Assembly: GCA_963848415.1 (NCBI GenBank) | Contig: CAWKDN010000001.1 | Span: 2,170,001 to 2,234,000 of the forward strand | Reading direction: 5' to 3' | Source of the DNA: CAVQBC01 sp963848415 | GTDB lineage: Bacteria > Actinomycetota > Thermoleophilia > Solirubrobacterales > Solirubrobacteraceae | Length of the DNA: 64,000 nucleotides | Shown: one piece after another, positions 1 to 9,939 of the stretch | How positions within the stretch are numbered: the first letter of the stretch is position 1 | Layout: each line of letters opens with the position of its first letter | The notes under the pieces: generated by a model | Seen by the model: the letters and a program-made list of their open reading frames with translations, nothing else | Databases searched by the model: none | Told to the model about the DNA's origin: nothing | Made by a program: the position numbers and the translations under genes

Positions 1-1371
1 ATCCGCAAGGCGACGCTCGACCTGCACCTCACGCCGGTGCTGTGCGGCTCCTCCTTCAAGAACAAGGGCGTGCAGCCGCTGCTGGACGCCGTCATCGACT
101 TCCTGCCCAGCCCGCTGGACGTCCCGCCCGTGCGCGGGCTGGAGCCCGTCCGCGGCGAGGACGACCGCGAGGCGGTCCGCGAGGCCGACGACGCGTCGCC
201 GTTCGCCGCGCTGGCGTTCAAGATCATGGCCGACCCCTACGTCGGCAAGCTCGCCTACTTCCGCGTCTACTCCGGGCGCCTGGAGGCCGGCTCGCGCGTG
301 CTCAACGTGACGACCGGCCGGACCGAGCGGATCGGGCGCATCCTGCGCATGCACGCCAACGACCGCGAGGACGTCCAGGAGGTCTACGCGGGCGAGATCG
401 CGGCCGCCGTGGGCATCAAGCAGGTCGTCACGGGCGACACGCTGGCGGCGCCGGACAAGCCGATCAAGCTCGAGGCGATCGAGTTCGACGACCCGGTGAT
501 CTCGGTGGCCATCGAGCCCAAGACGAAGTCCGACCAGGAGAAGATGTCCGTGGCGCTCGGCCGGCTGGCCGAGGAGGACCCGACCTTCCAGGTGCGCACC
601 AACGAGGAGACCGGCCAGACCGAGATCTCCGGCATGGGCGAGCTGCACCTCGAGGTGCTGGTCGACCGTATGCTGCGCGAGTTCCGCGTCGACGCCAACG
701 TCGGGCGCCCGCAGGTCTCCTACCGCGAGACCGTGCGCGGCACCGCCAACAAGGTCGAGGGCCGCTTCGTGCGCCAGACCGGCGGCTCGGGCCAGTACGG
801 GATCGTCTACATCGACCTGGAGCCGGCCCCCGGCGAGGGCTTCGACTTCGTGAACAAGATCCGTGGCGGCTCGGTCCCGACCGAGTTCATCCCGGCCGTG
901 GAGAAGGGCGTCGAGGAGGCGCTGGAGACCGGCGTGAAGGCAGGCTTCCCGATGGTCGACGTGCGCGTCACGCTGACCGACGGCAAGTACCACGACACGG
1001 ACTCCTCGGAGATCGCCTTCAAGGTCGCCGGGTCGCTGGCCCTGCAGGAGGCCGCGCGCCGCGCCAAGCCCGTCCTGCTCGAGCCGGTGTTCTCCGTCGA
1101 GGTCGTCACGCCCGAGGACTACATGGGCGACGTGATCGGCGACCTCAACCGCCGCCGCGGCCGCGTCGAGGGCATGGAGCCGCGCGGCAACGCCCAGGTC
1201 GTCCGTGCCCGCGTCCCGCTGAGCGAGATGTTCGGCTACGCGACCGACGTGCGCTCGATGACCCAGGGCCGCGCGACCTACACGATGCAGTTCGACCGCT
1301 ACGAGGAAGTGCCGCCCAACATCGCCGAGCGGGTCGTCGAGGCGCGCACCGGAGAGCCCGTCCCCGCGTAG
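1..1371 (+). CDS. fusA: Elongation factor G, C-terminal two thirds (5' end outside window)
   Basis: EF-G is the GTPase that drives translocation on the ribosome and, with RRF, recycles it. The reading frame is open from base 1, so the N-terminal G domain with its P-loop is missing. What remains (456 residues) starts near the end of the G domain (VLCGSSFKNKGVQPLLDAV) and continues through domain II (LAFKIMADPYVGKLAYFRVYSG), domain III, domain IV (YRETV, GGSGQYG) and domain V (LEPVFSVEVVTPEDYMGDV). It ends with TAG and is followed by tuf after 100 nt, the usual str-operon order, so rpsL and rpsG should lie just upstream. Identification is certain; only the true start is unseen. Confidence 0.97.
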   Translation: MRKATLDLHLTPVLCGSSFKNKGVQPLLDAVIDFLPSPLDVPPVRGLEPVRGEDDREAVREADDASPFAALAFKIMADPYVGKLAYFRVYSGRLEAGSRVLNVTTGRTERIGRILRMHANDREDVQEVYAGEIAAAVGIKQVVTGDTLAAPDKPIKLEAIEFDDPVISVAIEPKTKSDQEKMSVALGRLAEEDPTFQVRTNEETGQTEISGMGELHLEVLVDRMLREFRVDANVGRPQVSYRETVRGTANKVEGRFVRQTGGSGQYGIVYIDLEPAPGEGFDFVNKIRGGSVPTEFIPAVEKGVEEALETGVKAGFPMVDVRVTLTDGKYHDTDSSEIAFKVAGSLALQEAARRAKPVLLEPVFSVEVVTPEDYMGDVIGDLNRRRGRVEGMEPRGNAQVVRARVPLSEMFGYATDVRSMTQGRATYTMQFDRYEEVPPNIAERVVEARTGEPVPA

Positions 1372-1471
1372 AGCAGCTAAGCTCTTTCGGTTGCCCCCAG
1401 GGGCGACACCAAACGCCTGCCTTACCGACTCAGACCAAGACTTACGAGAAGACGAACAGGAGCGAACGACA

Positions 1472-2659
<1,188 letters not shown>

Positions 2660-2672
2660 TACCCGCAGCGCC

Positions 2673-2699
2673 CCGGGGCCGCCGACCGTGCGGCCCCGG
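2673..2699 (+). terminator. Hairpin after tuf (terminator or attenuator)
   Basis: CCGGGGCCGC (2673-2682) pairs perfectly with GCGGCCCCGG (2690-2699) around a 7-nt loop, starting 13 nt after the tuf stop. There is no T-tract, as is common for hairpin terminators in high-GC actinobacteria. Further GC-rich self-complementary sequence lies at about 2732-2781, before rpsJ. The 168-nt gap may therefore end str-operon transcription or attenuate the S10 leader. Which of these applies cannot be told from sequence. Confidence 0.55.
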
Positions 2700-2827
2700 T
2701 CCGAAGACGACCGATACGACACACATGGGGGCGGGCCCCGAAGCCCGGGGTTTCGCCCTCACTGCGCGCCCAGGGGGCGCACCCACCCAGCCCAGACTTC
2801 TAGAGAAGGCATCGGACAGAAACCACC

Positions 2828-3157
2828 GTGGCAACCGCAGCCCAGAACAAGATCCGCATCCGCCTGAAGGCCTACGACTCGTCGGCCATCGAGGCCGCGG
2901 CCAAGGAGATCGTCGAGACGGCGACGCGGACGGGCGCGACGGTGGCCGGCCCTGTGCCCCTGCCGACCGAGAAGAACGTCTACTGCGTGATCCGCTCGCC
3001 GTTCAAGGACAAGGACTCGCGCGAGCACTTCGAGATCCGCACGCACAAGCGCCTGATCGACATCCACCAGCCCACCCCCAAGACCGTGGACTCCCTCCAG
3101 CGGCTCGACCACCTGCCCGCCGGCGTGGACATCGAGATCCGCCTCGCCTTCGGATAG
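2828..3157 (+). CDS. rpsJ: 30S ribosomal protein S10
   Basis: S10 is a small-subunit head protein that also acts as NusE in antitermination. The protein is 109 aa, of normal length, with a GTG start. The recognisable stretches are KIRIRLKAYD near the N-terminus, the loop with REHFEIRTHKRLIDI, and the C-terminal LPAGVDIEIRL. It is first in the S10 operon; rplC starts on the base after its stop codon, so the two are translationally coupled. Confidence 0.97.
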   Translation: MATAAQNKIRIRLKAYDSSAIEAAAKEIVETATRTGATVAGPVPLPTEKNVYCVIRSPFKDKDSREHFEIRTHKRLIDIHQPTPKTVDSLQRLDHLPAGVDIEIRLAFG

Positions 3158-3775
3158 ATGCCCGCGATCCTCGCCAAGAAGCTCGGCATGACCCAGCGGT
3201 TCCTCGAGGACGGCCGGGTCGAGCGCGTCACCGTGCTCGAGGCCGGCCCGTGTCCCGTGCTGGGCATCCGGACCAACGAGCTCGACGGCTACGAGGCCGT
3301 CCAGCTCGGCTTCGGCACCGTGCGCGAGAAGGCGCTCTCAAAGCCCGAGCTCGGCCACCTCAAGAAGGCCGGCGCCCCGCCGCTGCGCACGGTCAAGGAG
3401 TTCCGCGACGAGGCGGGCGAGCTGCAGATGGGCGACACCGTGACCGTCGAGGCCTTCGAGCCCGGGCAGGTCGTCAAGGTGTCGGGCAGCTCGAAGGGCA
3501 AGGGCTTCCAGGGCACCATCAAGCGCCACAACTTCAGCGCCGGCCCCAAGTCCCACGGCTCGCACAACGTGCGCGCCCCGGGCTCGATCGGCGCGTCGGC
3601 GACGCCCTCGCGCGTGTTCAAGGGCATCAAGGGCCCGGGCCGCATGGGCGGCGGGCGCATCACCCAGCGCGGCCTGGAGATCGTCGAGCTGATCCCCCAC
3701 CAGAATCTCATGCTCGTCCGCGGCTCGGTGCCCGGCCCCAAGGGCGGCACCGTGGAGGTGCGCACCGATGGCTGA
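3158..3775 (+). CDS. rplC: 50S ribosomal protein L3
   Basis: L3 is an early-assembly protein whose loop reaches the peptidyl-transferase centre. It is 205 aa and begins MPAILAKKLGMTQRF. The conserved core KGKGFQGTIKRHNF and the SHGSHNVRAPGSIGA loop are present. The ATG abuts the rpsJ stop, and the end overlaps rplD by 8 nt. Confidence 0.97.
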   Translation: MPAILAKKLGMTQRFLEDGRVERVTVLEAGPCPVLGIRTNELDGYEAVQLGFGTVREKALSKPELGHLKKAGAPPLRTVKEFRDEAGELQMGDTVTVEAFEPGQVVKVSGSSKGKGFQGTIKRHNFSAGPKSHGSHNVRAPGSIGASATPSRVFKGIKGPGRMGGGRITQRGLEIVELIPHQNLMLVRGSVPGPKGGTVEVRTDG

Positions 3776-4424
3776 CGCCCCGGTCCTGAAGCCCGGCGGG
3801 TCGAAGGACACCGTGTCGCTGGACGCCGACGTCTTCGGCGCGGCCTTCAACGGCCCGCTCGTACACGAGGTCGTGATGGCCGAGCTGGCCGCGCGCCGGC
3901 GCGGTACGCACGCCACCAAGACGCGCGGCAACGTCCGCGGCGGCGGCGCCAAGCCGTGGCGCCAGAAGGGCACCGGCCGCGCCCGCGCCGGCTCGTCGCG
4001 CTCCCCGCTGTGGACCGGCGGCGGCGTCGTGTTCGGGCCGAGCCCGCGCCACTACACCGTCAAGGTCAACCGCAAGGCGCGCCGCGCCGCGCTGCGCAGT
4101 GCCCTCTCGGTGCACGCCGAGCGCGATTCGGTCTCCGTGCTCGACGCCGCCGGCTTCGACGCCCCGTCGACCAAGGTCGCCGCCGGGCTGCTCGAGGACC
4201 GCCGCCGCGGCTCGGTGCTGCTGCTGCTCGCCGCCGAGGAGGCCGACGCGGCCAAGTCGTTCCGCAACCTGCAGGGCACCGCCGTCATGACCGCCGAGGC
4301 GGCCGGGGTGGCCGACGTCGTCGGCGCCGCGAGCCTCGTGCTCTCCCACGCGGCGCTCGAGGCGATCACCGAGCGCGCGCGCAAGCAGCCCGAGCGCGCC
4401 GCCGCGGCCGGGGAGGCGAGCTGA
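3768..4424 (+). CDS. rplD: 50S ribosomal protein L4
   Basis: L4 binds 23S rRNA domain I and lines the exit tunnel; in enterobacteria it also autoregulates the S10 operon. It is 218 aa. The tunnel loop signature KPWRQKGTGRARAGSSRSP is intact. An N-terminal extension of about 15 residues precedes the usual start of the fold. It overlaps rplC by 8 nt and its TGA overlaps the rplW ATG. Confidence 0.96.
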   Translation: MADAPVLKPGGSKDTVSLDADVFGAAFNGPLVHEVVMAELAARRRGTHATKTRGNVRGGGAKPWRQKGTGRARAGSSRSPLWTGGGVVFGPSPRHYTVKVNRKARRAALRSALSVHAERDSVSVLDAAGFDAPSTKVAAGLLEDRRRGSVLLLLAAEEADAAKSFRNLQGTAVMTAEAAGVADVVGAASLVLSHAALEAITERARKQPERAAAAGEAS

Positions 4425-4720
4425 TGGACGCCAGCCAGGTCATCATCCGTCCCGTCGTCTCCGAGAAGTCCTACGTGCTCGCGACGGCCGACAAGTACAC
4501 CTTTCGCGTCCACCCGGACGCGCACAAGACCCAGATCCGCCAGGCGATCGAGACGCTCTTCGACGTCAAGGTGCTCGAGGTGCGCACCTCGAGCGTGCCC
4601 TCCAAGCCCAAGCGCCGCGGCTACACCGCGGGCCGCACGCGGGCGTGGAAGAAGGCCGTCGTCCAGGTCCGCCCCGGCGACACGATCCCGATCTTCCAGG
4701 GCCTGGAGGCTGATCTGTAA
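4424..4720 (+). CDS. rplW: 50S ribosomal protein L23
   Basis: L23 sits at the exit of the peptide tunnel and docks SRP, trigger factor and SecYEG. It is 98 aa, with the typical VIIRPVVSEKSY start and KVLEVRT strand. The ATG at 4424 overlaps the rplD stop, and the TAA overlaps the rplB ATG by one base. Confidence 0.96.
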   Translation: MDASQVIIRPVVSEKSYVLATADKYTFRVHPDAHKTQIRQAIETLFDVKVLEVRTSSVPSKPKRRGYTAGRTRAWKKAVVQVRPGDTIPIFQGLEADL

Positions 4721-5568
4721 TGCCGATCCGCAAGCCCAAGCCCACCTCGCCGGGCCGCCGCTTCGTGTCCTACTCCGACTACGCGGAGATCACGAAGACG
4801 TCGCCGGAGAAGTCGCTCACCGAGGGCCTGAAGAAGAGCGGCGGGCGCAACGCCCACGGGCGCAAGACCGCGCGCCACCGCGGCGGCGGCGCCAAGCGCC
4901 TGTACCGCAAGATCGACTTCAAGCGCCGCAAGGACGGGGTCCCGGCCAAGGTGGCCGCGATCGAGTACGACCCCAACCGCTCGGCCTACATCGCGCTGCT
5001 CTCCTACCGCGACGGCTCGTGGGCCTACATCCTGGCCCCGAATCGCCTGCGCGTCGGGATGTCGGTGCAGTCCGGTCCCGGCTCGGACATCACCGTCGGC
5101 AACGCGCTGCCGCTGGCCAGCATGCCGGTCGGCACGCTGGTGCACAACGTCGAGCTCCAGCCCGGCCGTGGCGGCCAGCTCGCCCGCGCCGCCGGCGCCG
5201 GCGTGCAGCTGATGGCCAAGGAGGGTGACTATGCGACGCTGCGCCTGCCCTCGGGCGAGATGCGCATGGTCCGGGCCGAGTGCCGCGCGACCGTCGGGGT
5301 GATCGGCAACGCCGACCATCAGAACGTCACGATCGGCAAGGCCGGCCGCAAGCGCCACATGGGCGTGCGTCCCCAGACGCGCGGCACCGCCATGAACCCG
5401 GTCGACCACCCGCACGGCGGCGGCGAGGGCGCCACTCCGCTGGGCAACCACCCGCAGACCCCGTGGGGCGTGCCGACGATCGGCTACCGCACGCGGCACA
5501 AGGGCAAGCAGTCAGACCGTTACATCGTCCGCGGCCGGCGCCGCGGCAAGAAGGGGAGCAGCCGCTGA
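4720..5568 (+). CDS. rplB: 50S ribosomal protein L2
   Basis: L2 is a universally conserved protein needed for subunit association and peptidyl transfer. It is 282 aa. It shows KPTSPGRRF at the start, GGGAKRLYRKIDFKR, and the C-terminal MNPVDHPHGGGEG loop carrying the conserved histidine. The length is normal. The TGA overlaps the rpsS ATG. Confidence 0.97.
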   Translation: MPIRKPKPTSPGRRFVSYSDYAEITKTSPEKSLTEGLKKSGGRNAHGRKTARHRGGGAKRLYRKIDFKRRKDGVPAKVAAIEYDPNRSAYIALLSYRDGSWAYILAPNRLRVGMSVQSGPGSDITVGNALPLASMPVGTLVHNVELQPGRGGQLARAAGAGVQLMAKEGDYATLRLPSGEMRMVRAECRATVGVIGNADHQNVTIGKAGRKRHMGVRPQTRGTAMNPVDHPHGGGEGATPLGNHPQTPWGVPTIGYRTRHKGKQSDRYIVRGRRRGKKGSSR

Positions 5569-5840
5569 TGAGCCGCTCGAGCAAGAAGGGCCCGTGGGTG
5601 GAGGATCGCCTGATGACGCGCATCGAGGCGATGAACAGCTCCGGCTCCAAGCAGATGATCCGCACCTGGTCGCGGACCTCGACCATCTTCCCCGACATGG
5701 TCGGGCACACGATCGCCGTCCACGACGGCCGCAAGCACGTGCCCGTGTTCGTGTCGGAGTCGATGGTCGGCCACAAGCTGGGCGAGTTCGCGCCGACGCG
5801 GACCTACCGCGGCCACGAGAAGAGCGGGCGGGTGCGATGA
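5568..5840 (+). CDS. rpsS: 30S ribosomal protein S19
   Basis: S19 lies in the head of the small subunit, next to S13. It is 90 aa, beginning MSRSSKKGPWVEDRL, with the conserved TWSRTSTIFPDMVGHTIAVH block and the GEFAPTRTYRGH tail. It is coupled by 1-4-nt overlaps to rplB and rplV. Confidence 0.97.
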   Translation: MSRSSKKGPWVEDRLMTRIEAMNSSGSKQMIRTWSRTSTIFPDMVGHTIAVHDGRKHVPVFVSESMVGHKLGEFAPTRTYRGHEKSGRVR

Positions 5841-6497
5841 GCGAGAAGCCTGGCAAGGACGAAGAGCTCGAGGCCGCCGAGGCCGAGCTCGAGGCCGACG
5901 AGGTCAAGACGCCCGAGGAGCCCGAGCCGGCGCCGGCGGCACCCGCGCGCGACGTGCCCGAGCCGGCTCCCGGCGACGACGCCGAGGCCGCCGAGGCCGA
6001 GGTCGAGGCCGACGAGGTCAAGACGCCCGAGGACACCGCGCCGTCCGGGGAGCCGGCCGGCGCCGTGGCCGCGCCGCCTGCCGCCGAGCGGCCCGCCCGC
6101 CGGCGCGATCGCGCCCGCGCGGCCGACCCGAACGTGCGCGTCTCGGCGACCGCCCGCTATGTCCGCACGTCGGCGCGCAAGGCCCGCCTGGTCTGCGACC
6201 ACATCCGCGGCAAGGACGTCGAGGAGGCCCGCGCCATCCTCGCCTACACCGCGCGCGACGCCGCTCGTGGCCTGGAGCAAGCTGCTCGAGTCCGCCGTCG
6301 CCAACGCCGAGCACAACCACGAGCTGCTGGGCGACGACCTCAAGGTCGCCGCCGTCTACGCCGACGAGGGCCCGACGCTCAAGCGCTTTCGCCCGCGGGC
6401 CATGGGCCGCGCGACGCGCATCCGCAAGCGCACCTCGCACCTGACGATCACGCTGACGCCGAAGGTCCGCACCGGCGCGCAGAGGGAAGGGAAGTAG
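5837..6497 (+). CDS. rplV: 50S ribosomal protein L22, with acidic N-terminal extension and apparent frameshift
   Basis: L22 lines the exit tunnel. Translation from ATG 5837 gives roughly 100 residues of acidic, Ala/Pro/Glu-rich sequence before the L22 fold begins at VRVSATARYVRTSARKARL. In that extension a block ending EADEVKTPE occurs twice. The fold is interrupted: after ARDAAR (codon 6266-6268) the match continues one base on (AWSKLLESAVANAEHNHELL, from 6270) and runs to the TAG at 6495-6497. Removing one G near 6269 restores a 219-aa protein. Because L22 is essential, this is most likely an extra base in the sequence rather than gene death; a +1 recoding site is less likely. The RVR-rich 3' end (MGRATRIRKRTSHLTI) is normal. 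Confidence 0.93.
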
Positions 6498-6499
6498 CC

Positions 6500-7426
6500 G
6501 TGGGTCAGAAAGTCCATCCCGAGGGTCTGCGCGTGGGCTACATCCACGACTGGAAGTCCAACTGGTTCAACGAGAAGCACTTCTCGGACTTCCTGATCGA
6601 GGACGTGGACATCCGCGACCACATCACCAACAAGCTCGCGCACGCGGGCCTGTCGGACATCACGATCCGCAAGGACGCCGCGGAGGTGGAAGTGAACATC
6701 CATACCGCGCGTCCGGGGATCGTGATCGGCAAGTCGGGCTCGGAGGTCGACGCGCTGCGGCGTGACCTGCACCGGCTCACCGGCAAGGCGATCAAGGTCA
6801 ACATCCTCGAGATCAAGCGGCCCGAGCTCGACGCCAAGCTCGTCGCGCAGTCGATCGCCGAGCAGCTCGTCAACCGCGTCGCCTTCCGCCGCGCGATGAA
6901 GCGTGCGCTCACCAGCGCGATGCGCTCGGGCGCCAAGGGCTGCAAGATCCAGGTCTCCGGCCGCCTGGGCGGCGCCGAGATGGCCCGCACCGAGTCCTAC
7001 TCCGACGGTCGCGTCCCGCTGCACACGCTGCGCGCGGACATCGACTACGGCTTCTACGAGGCGCGCACGACCTTCGGGCGCATCGGCGTGAAGTGCTGGA
7101 TCAACAAGGGCGAGATCATGCCCGCGGGCTACTCCGGCCAGGACCTCACCTCGCTCGACGAGGCCCCCGGCGGGCCCGGCGGCGGTCGCGACGACGATCG
7201 CCGGCGCGGCGGCCGCGACGGGCGCGGGCGCGGGCGCAACGACCGTGGCGGCGGTGGCGCAGGCGGTGGTCCCGGCGGCCGCGGCGGCGGCGGCGGTGGC
7301 CGCGGCGGCGGCGGTGGTGGCGGCCGCGGCGGCGGCGGTGGTGGCGGTCGCGGCGGCGGAGGCCGCGGCGGGCAGGGCGGCCGCGGTGGTGGGCGCCCCG
7401 ACCTCAGCGGAGGGATCTCCCGCTGA
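6500..7426 (+). CDS. rpsC: 30S ribosomal protein S3 with glycine/arginine-rich tail
   Basis: S3 forms part of the mRNA entry site and helicase. It is 308 aa from GTG 6500 (VGQKVHPEGLRVGY). The KH domain (GIVIGKSGSEVDALR) and the C-domain (GRVPLHTLRADIDYG, GVKCWINKGEI) are intact and end near residue 215. About 90 residues of RGG-like sequence follow (GGGRDDDRRRGG, then long Gly runs broken by single Arg), far beyond the usual 210-270 aa. The tail is low-complexity and probably disordered. The TGA overlaps the rplP ATG. Confidence 0.96.
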   Translation: MGQKVHPEGLRVGYIHDWKSNWFNEKHFSDFLIEDVDIRDHITNKLAHAGLSDITIRKDAAEVEVNIHTARPGIVIGKSGSEVDALRRDLHRLTGKAIKVNILEIKRPELDAKLVAQSIAEQLVNRVAFRRAMKRALTSAMRSGAKGCKIQVSGRLGGAEMARTESYSDGRVPLHTLRADIDYGFYEARTTFGRIGVKCWINKGEIMPAGYSGQDLTSLDEAPGGPGGGRDDDRRRGGRDGRGRGRNDRGGGGAGGGPGGRGGGGGGRGGGGGGGRGGGGGGGRGGGGRGGQGGRGGGRPDLSGGISR

Positions 7427-7848
7427 TGCTCTCCCCCAAGCGCGTCAAGTACAGAAAGCAGCACCGCGGGCGGCGGGCCGGCTTCTCGCGCGGTCAGCAG
7501 ACCGTGGAGTTCGGCGAGTACGGCCTCAAGGCGCTGGAGACCGGCTGGCTGACCAACCGCCAGATCGAGGCCGCCCGTATCGCCATGACCCGCCGGATCA
7601 AGCGCGGCGGCAAGGTGTGGATCAACGTCTATCCCGACAAGCCGTTCACCAAGAAGCCCGCCGAGACCCGCATGGGCTCGGGCAAGGGCAACCCGGAGGG
7701 CTGGGTGGCTGTCGTCAAGCCCGGCCGCGTGATGTTCGAGCTGGCCGGCGTCGACGAGGACCTCGCGCGCGAGGCCATGCGCCTGGCGGGTCATAAACTG
7801 CCTGTCAAGACCAAGTTCGTCCTCCGCGAGGACCTGGAGCACGCATGA
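7426..7848 (+). CDS. rplP: 50S ribosomal protein L16
   Basis: L16 helps form the A-site tRNA elbow contact. It is 140 aa and starts MLSPKRVKYRKQHRGR, with GEYGLKALETGWLTNRQIEAAR and the loop GSGKGNPEGWVAVVKPG. Length and order are normal. Its stop overlaps the rpmC ATG by 4 nt. Confidence 0.97.
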   Translation: MLSPKRVKYRKQHRGRRAGFSRGQQTVEFGEYGLKALETGWLTNRQIEAARIAMTRRIKRGGKVWINVYPDKPFTKKPAETRMGSGKGNPEGWVAVVKPGRVMFELAGVDEDLAREAMRLAGHKLPVKTKFVLREDLEHA

Positions 7849-8072
7849 CTCCCGCCGAGCTCCGCGACCTCACCGACGACAAGCTGGTCGAGCACATCGC
7901 CACCGCGCGGCGTGACGTCTTCGGCCTGCGGATGCAGCACGCCACGGGCGAGCTGGAGAACACCGCGGGCATGGGCGCCGCCAAGCGCGACCTGGCCCGC
8001 GCCCTGACCGTCGCCCGCCAGCGCGACCTCGACCCGACTTCACCGATTGCAGAGACGACCACCAATGGCTGA
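7845..8072 (+). CDS. rpmC: 50S ribosomal protein L29
   Basis: L29 lies at the tunnel exit beside L23. It is 75 aa: PAELRDLTDDKLVEHI, then FGLRMQHATGELENT and AKRDLARALTVARQRDL, the two-helix hairpin typical of the family. It overlaps rplP by 4 nt and rpsQ by 8 nt. Confidence 0.95.
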   Translation: MTPAELRDLTDDKLVEHIATARRDVFGLRMQHATGELENTAGMGAAKRDLARALTVARQRDLDPTSPIAETTTNG

Positions 8073-8631
8073 CGAGACCGAGACCGAGACCCCCCAGGAC
8101 GCCGCGGCGACCGAGCCGTCGGAGACGGCTGCGCCCGCGCCTGCGCCGGCCGAGCCGGCCACCCCGGTGACGCCCAAGGAGCGCCGCGCCGCCCACCGGG
8201 CGCGCAAGACGCCCGCGCCGCGCGGTCCGGTGAGCGCCTCCGAGCGCGACGCCGAGCGCCGCGCCCGCCGCGAGCAGACGGCCAAGCAGCGCCGCGCCTA
8301 CCGGGCGCGGGGCAAGGTCAAGCGCGCCGAGGCGCAGGCGAGCGCCCCGGCGCGCGAGCCCGACCATGCGCCCACGCCCAGCCCCGGCAGCCCGCGCGAG
8401 CGGCAAGGCGTCGTCGTCTCCGACAAGGCCGAGAAGACCCTGATCGTCGCGGTCAACGTGGTGCGGCGCCACCGCCGGTACAACAAGATCATGCGCTCGA
8501 CCACCAAGCTGCAGGTCCACGACGAGCGCAACGACGCGGGTACGGGCGACACCGTGCGCGTCGTCGAGTGCCGCCCGATGTCGCGCACCAAGCGCTGGCG
8601 GCTCGTCGAGATCGTCGAGCGGGCCAAGTAG
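8065..8631 (+). CDS. rpsQ: 30S ribosomal protein S17 with long N-terminal extension
   Basis: S17 is a primary 16S-binding protein. The family fold begins only at about residue 112 (RQGVVVSDKAEKTLIVAV) and ends with RPMSRTKRWRLVEIVERAK. The preceding 110 residues from ATG 8065 are first Thr/Glu/Ala/Pro-rich, then strongly basic (ERRARREQTAKQRRAYRARG). The 188-aa product is about twice the usual 80-90. The ATG overlaps the rpmC stop, which supports the long form by coupling. No good internal start with a Shine-Dalgarno precedes the core. Confidence 0.92.
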   Translation: MADETETETPQDAAATEPSETAAPAPAPAEPATPVTPKERRAAHRARKTPAPRGPVSASERDAERRARREQTAKQRRAYRARGKVKRAEAQASAPAREPDHAPTPSPGSPRERQGVVVSDKAEKTLIVAVNVVRRHRRYNKIMRSTTKLQVHDERNDAGTGDTVRVVECRPMSRTKRWRLVEIVERAK

Positions 8632-8641
8632 GACGGACGCG

Positions 8642-9010
8642 GTGATCCAGAACGAGACACGACTGAAGGTCGCCGACAACACGGGCGCGCGGGAGATCCT
8701 GTGCATCCGCGTCCAGGGCGGCTCGCGCCGCCGCTACGCGGGCGTGGGCGACATCATCACGGCCACCGTCAAGCAGGCCACCCCGCAGGGGTCGGTCAAG
8801 AAGGGCGAGGTGGTCAAGGCGGTCGTCGTGCGCACCAAGAAGGAGTTCGGGCGCGACGACGGGACCTACATCGCCTTCGACGAGAACGCCGCGGTGATCA
8901 TCGACGCCCAGAACAACCCGCGCGGGACGCGCATCTTCGGCCCGGTGGCGCGCGAGCTGCGCGACGGCGGCTTCATGCGGATCGTCTCGCTCGCCCCGGA
9001 GGTGCTCTGA
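8642..9010 (+). CDS. rplN: 50S ribosomal protein L14
   Basis: L14 sits at the subunit interface. It is 122 aa with a GTG start: (M)IQNETRLKVADNTGARE, then GDIITATVKQATP and the C-terminal IFGPVARELRDGGFMRIVSLAPEVL. First gene of the spc part; rplX starts 1 nt after its stop. Confidence 0.97.
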   Translation: MIQNETRLKVADNTGAREILCIRVQGGSRRRYAGVGDIITATVKQATPQGSVKKGEVVKAVVVRTKKEFGRDDGTYIAFDENAAVIIDAQNNPRGTRIFGPVARELRDGGFMRIVSLAPEVL

Positions 9011-9011
9011 C

Positions 9012-9329
9012 ATGCGCATCCGCACCGACGACGAGGTGATCGTCATCGCCGGCAAGGACAAGGGCAAGACGGGCAAGGTCATCCGCACCGACCCCAAGCG
9101 CGACCGCGTCTTCGTCGAGGGCCTGAACATCGTCAAGCGCCACCAGCGCCCGACGCCCGGCCGCCCGAACCAGGCCGTCGGGGTGATCGAGAAGGAGGGT
9201 CCGATCCACGCCTCCAACGTGGCGATCCTGGATCCCAAGGACAAGAAGCCCACCCGGGTGCGCGTCGAGCGCCGCGACGACGGCCGCCGCATGCGCGTCA
9301 CCACCCGCTCGGGCACGGAGCTGGACTAG
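9012..9329 (+). CDS. rplX: 50S ribosomal protein L24
   Basis: L24 is one of the two assembly-initiator proteins of the large subunit. It is 105 aa. The KOW motif (DEVIVIAGKDKGKTGKVI) and GLNIVKRHQRP are clear. It is tightly packed between rplN and rplE (2-nt gap). Confidence 0.97.
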   Translation: MRIRTDDEVIVIAGKDKGKTGKVIRTDPKRDRVFVEGLNIVKRHQRPTPGRPNQAVGVIEKEGPIHASNVAILDPKDKKPTRVRVERRDDGRRMRVTTRSGTELD

Positions 9330-9331
9330 CC

Positions 9332-9922
9332 ATGGCACGCCTCAAGGACCGCTACATCGACGAGATCCGCCCCGCGCTGGTGGGCAAGTTCGGCTACTCC
9401 ACGCCGATGCAGGCCCCCAGGCTCGAGAAGATCACCCTGAACATGGGGGTCGGCGAGGCGCGCCAGGACTCCAAGATGCTCGAGGCCGCCCAGGAGCAGC
9501 TGGCGACCATCGCCGGGCAGAAGCCCAACGTGCGCCGCGCGCGCAAGTCGGTCGCGAACTTCAAGCTGCGCGAGGGAATGCCGGTCGGCCTCACGGTCAC
9601 CCTGCGCCACGAGCGCGCCTACGAGTTCCTCGATCGCCTGACCGCCATCGCCATCCCGCGGATCCGCGACTTCCGGGGACTGAACCCGCGCTCGTTCGAC
9701 GGCCGCGGCAACTACACGATGGGCGTCCGCGAGCAGATCATCTTCCCCGAGATCGACTACGACGCCATCGATCAGGTGCGCGGCCTGGACGTGACCTTCA
9801 CGACGAGCGCCGCCACCGACGCCGAGGCCTTCGCCCTGCTGGAGGCGCTCGGCATGCCCTTCGCCCGCGACGGGCGCCCGCAGGGGTTCGAGACGCTCGC
9901 CCCCGACCCCGTCGCCGCCTGA
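9332..9922 (+). CDS. rplE: 50S ribosomal protein L5
   Basis: L5 binds 5S rRNA and contacts the P-site tRNA. It is 196 aa. Signatures are LEKITLNMGVGEA, GQKPNVRRARKSVANFKLREG, DFRGLNPRSFDGRGNYTMGV and EIDYDAIDQVRGLDVTF. The C-terminus is about 15 residues longer than the common 179-aa form. Confidence 0.97.
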   Translation: MARLKDRYIDEIRPALVGKFGYSTPMQAPRLEKITLNMGVGEARQDSKMLEAAQEQLATIAGQKPNVRRARKSVANFKLREGMPVGLTVTLRHERAYEFLDRLTAIAIPRIRDFRGLNPRSFDGRGNYTMGVREQIIFPEIDYDAIDQVRGLDVTFTTSAATDAEAFALLEALGMPFARDGRPQGFETLAPDPVAA

Positions 9923-9939
9923 AAGAGACCAAGGACCCC

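Noticed and set aside
2749..2781. TTTCGCCC before rpsJ as another element copy
   Set aside because: It shares only the first eight bases; the GGTCA core and the GGGCGACGTT end are missing.
7250..7400. GGC/GGT-rich tract as a DNA repeat element
   Set aside because: It encodes the Gly/Arg tail of S3 in frame; codon variety at third positions shows a low-complexity protein rather than a DNA satellite.
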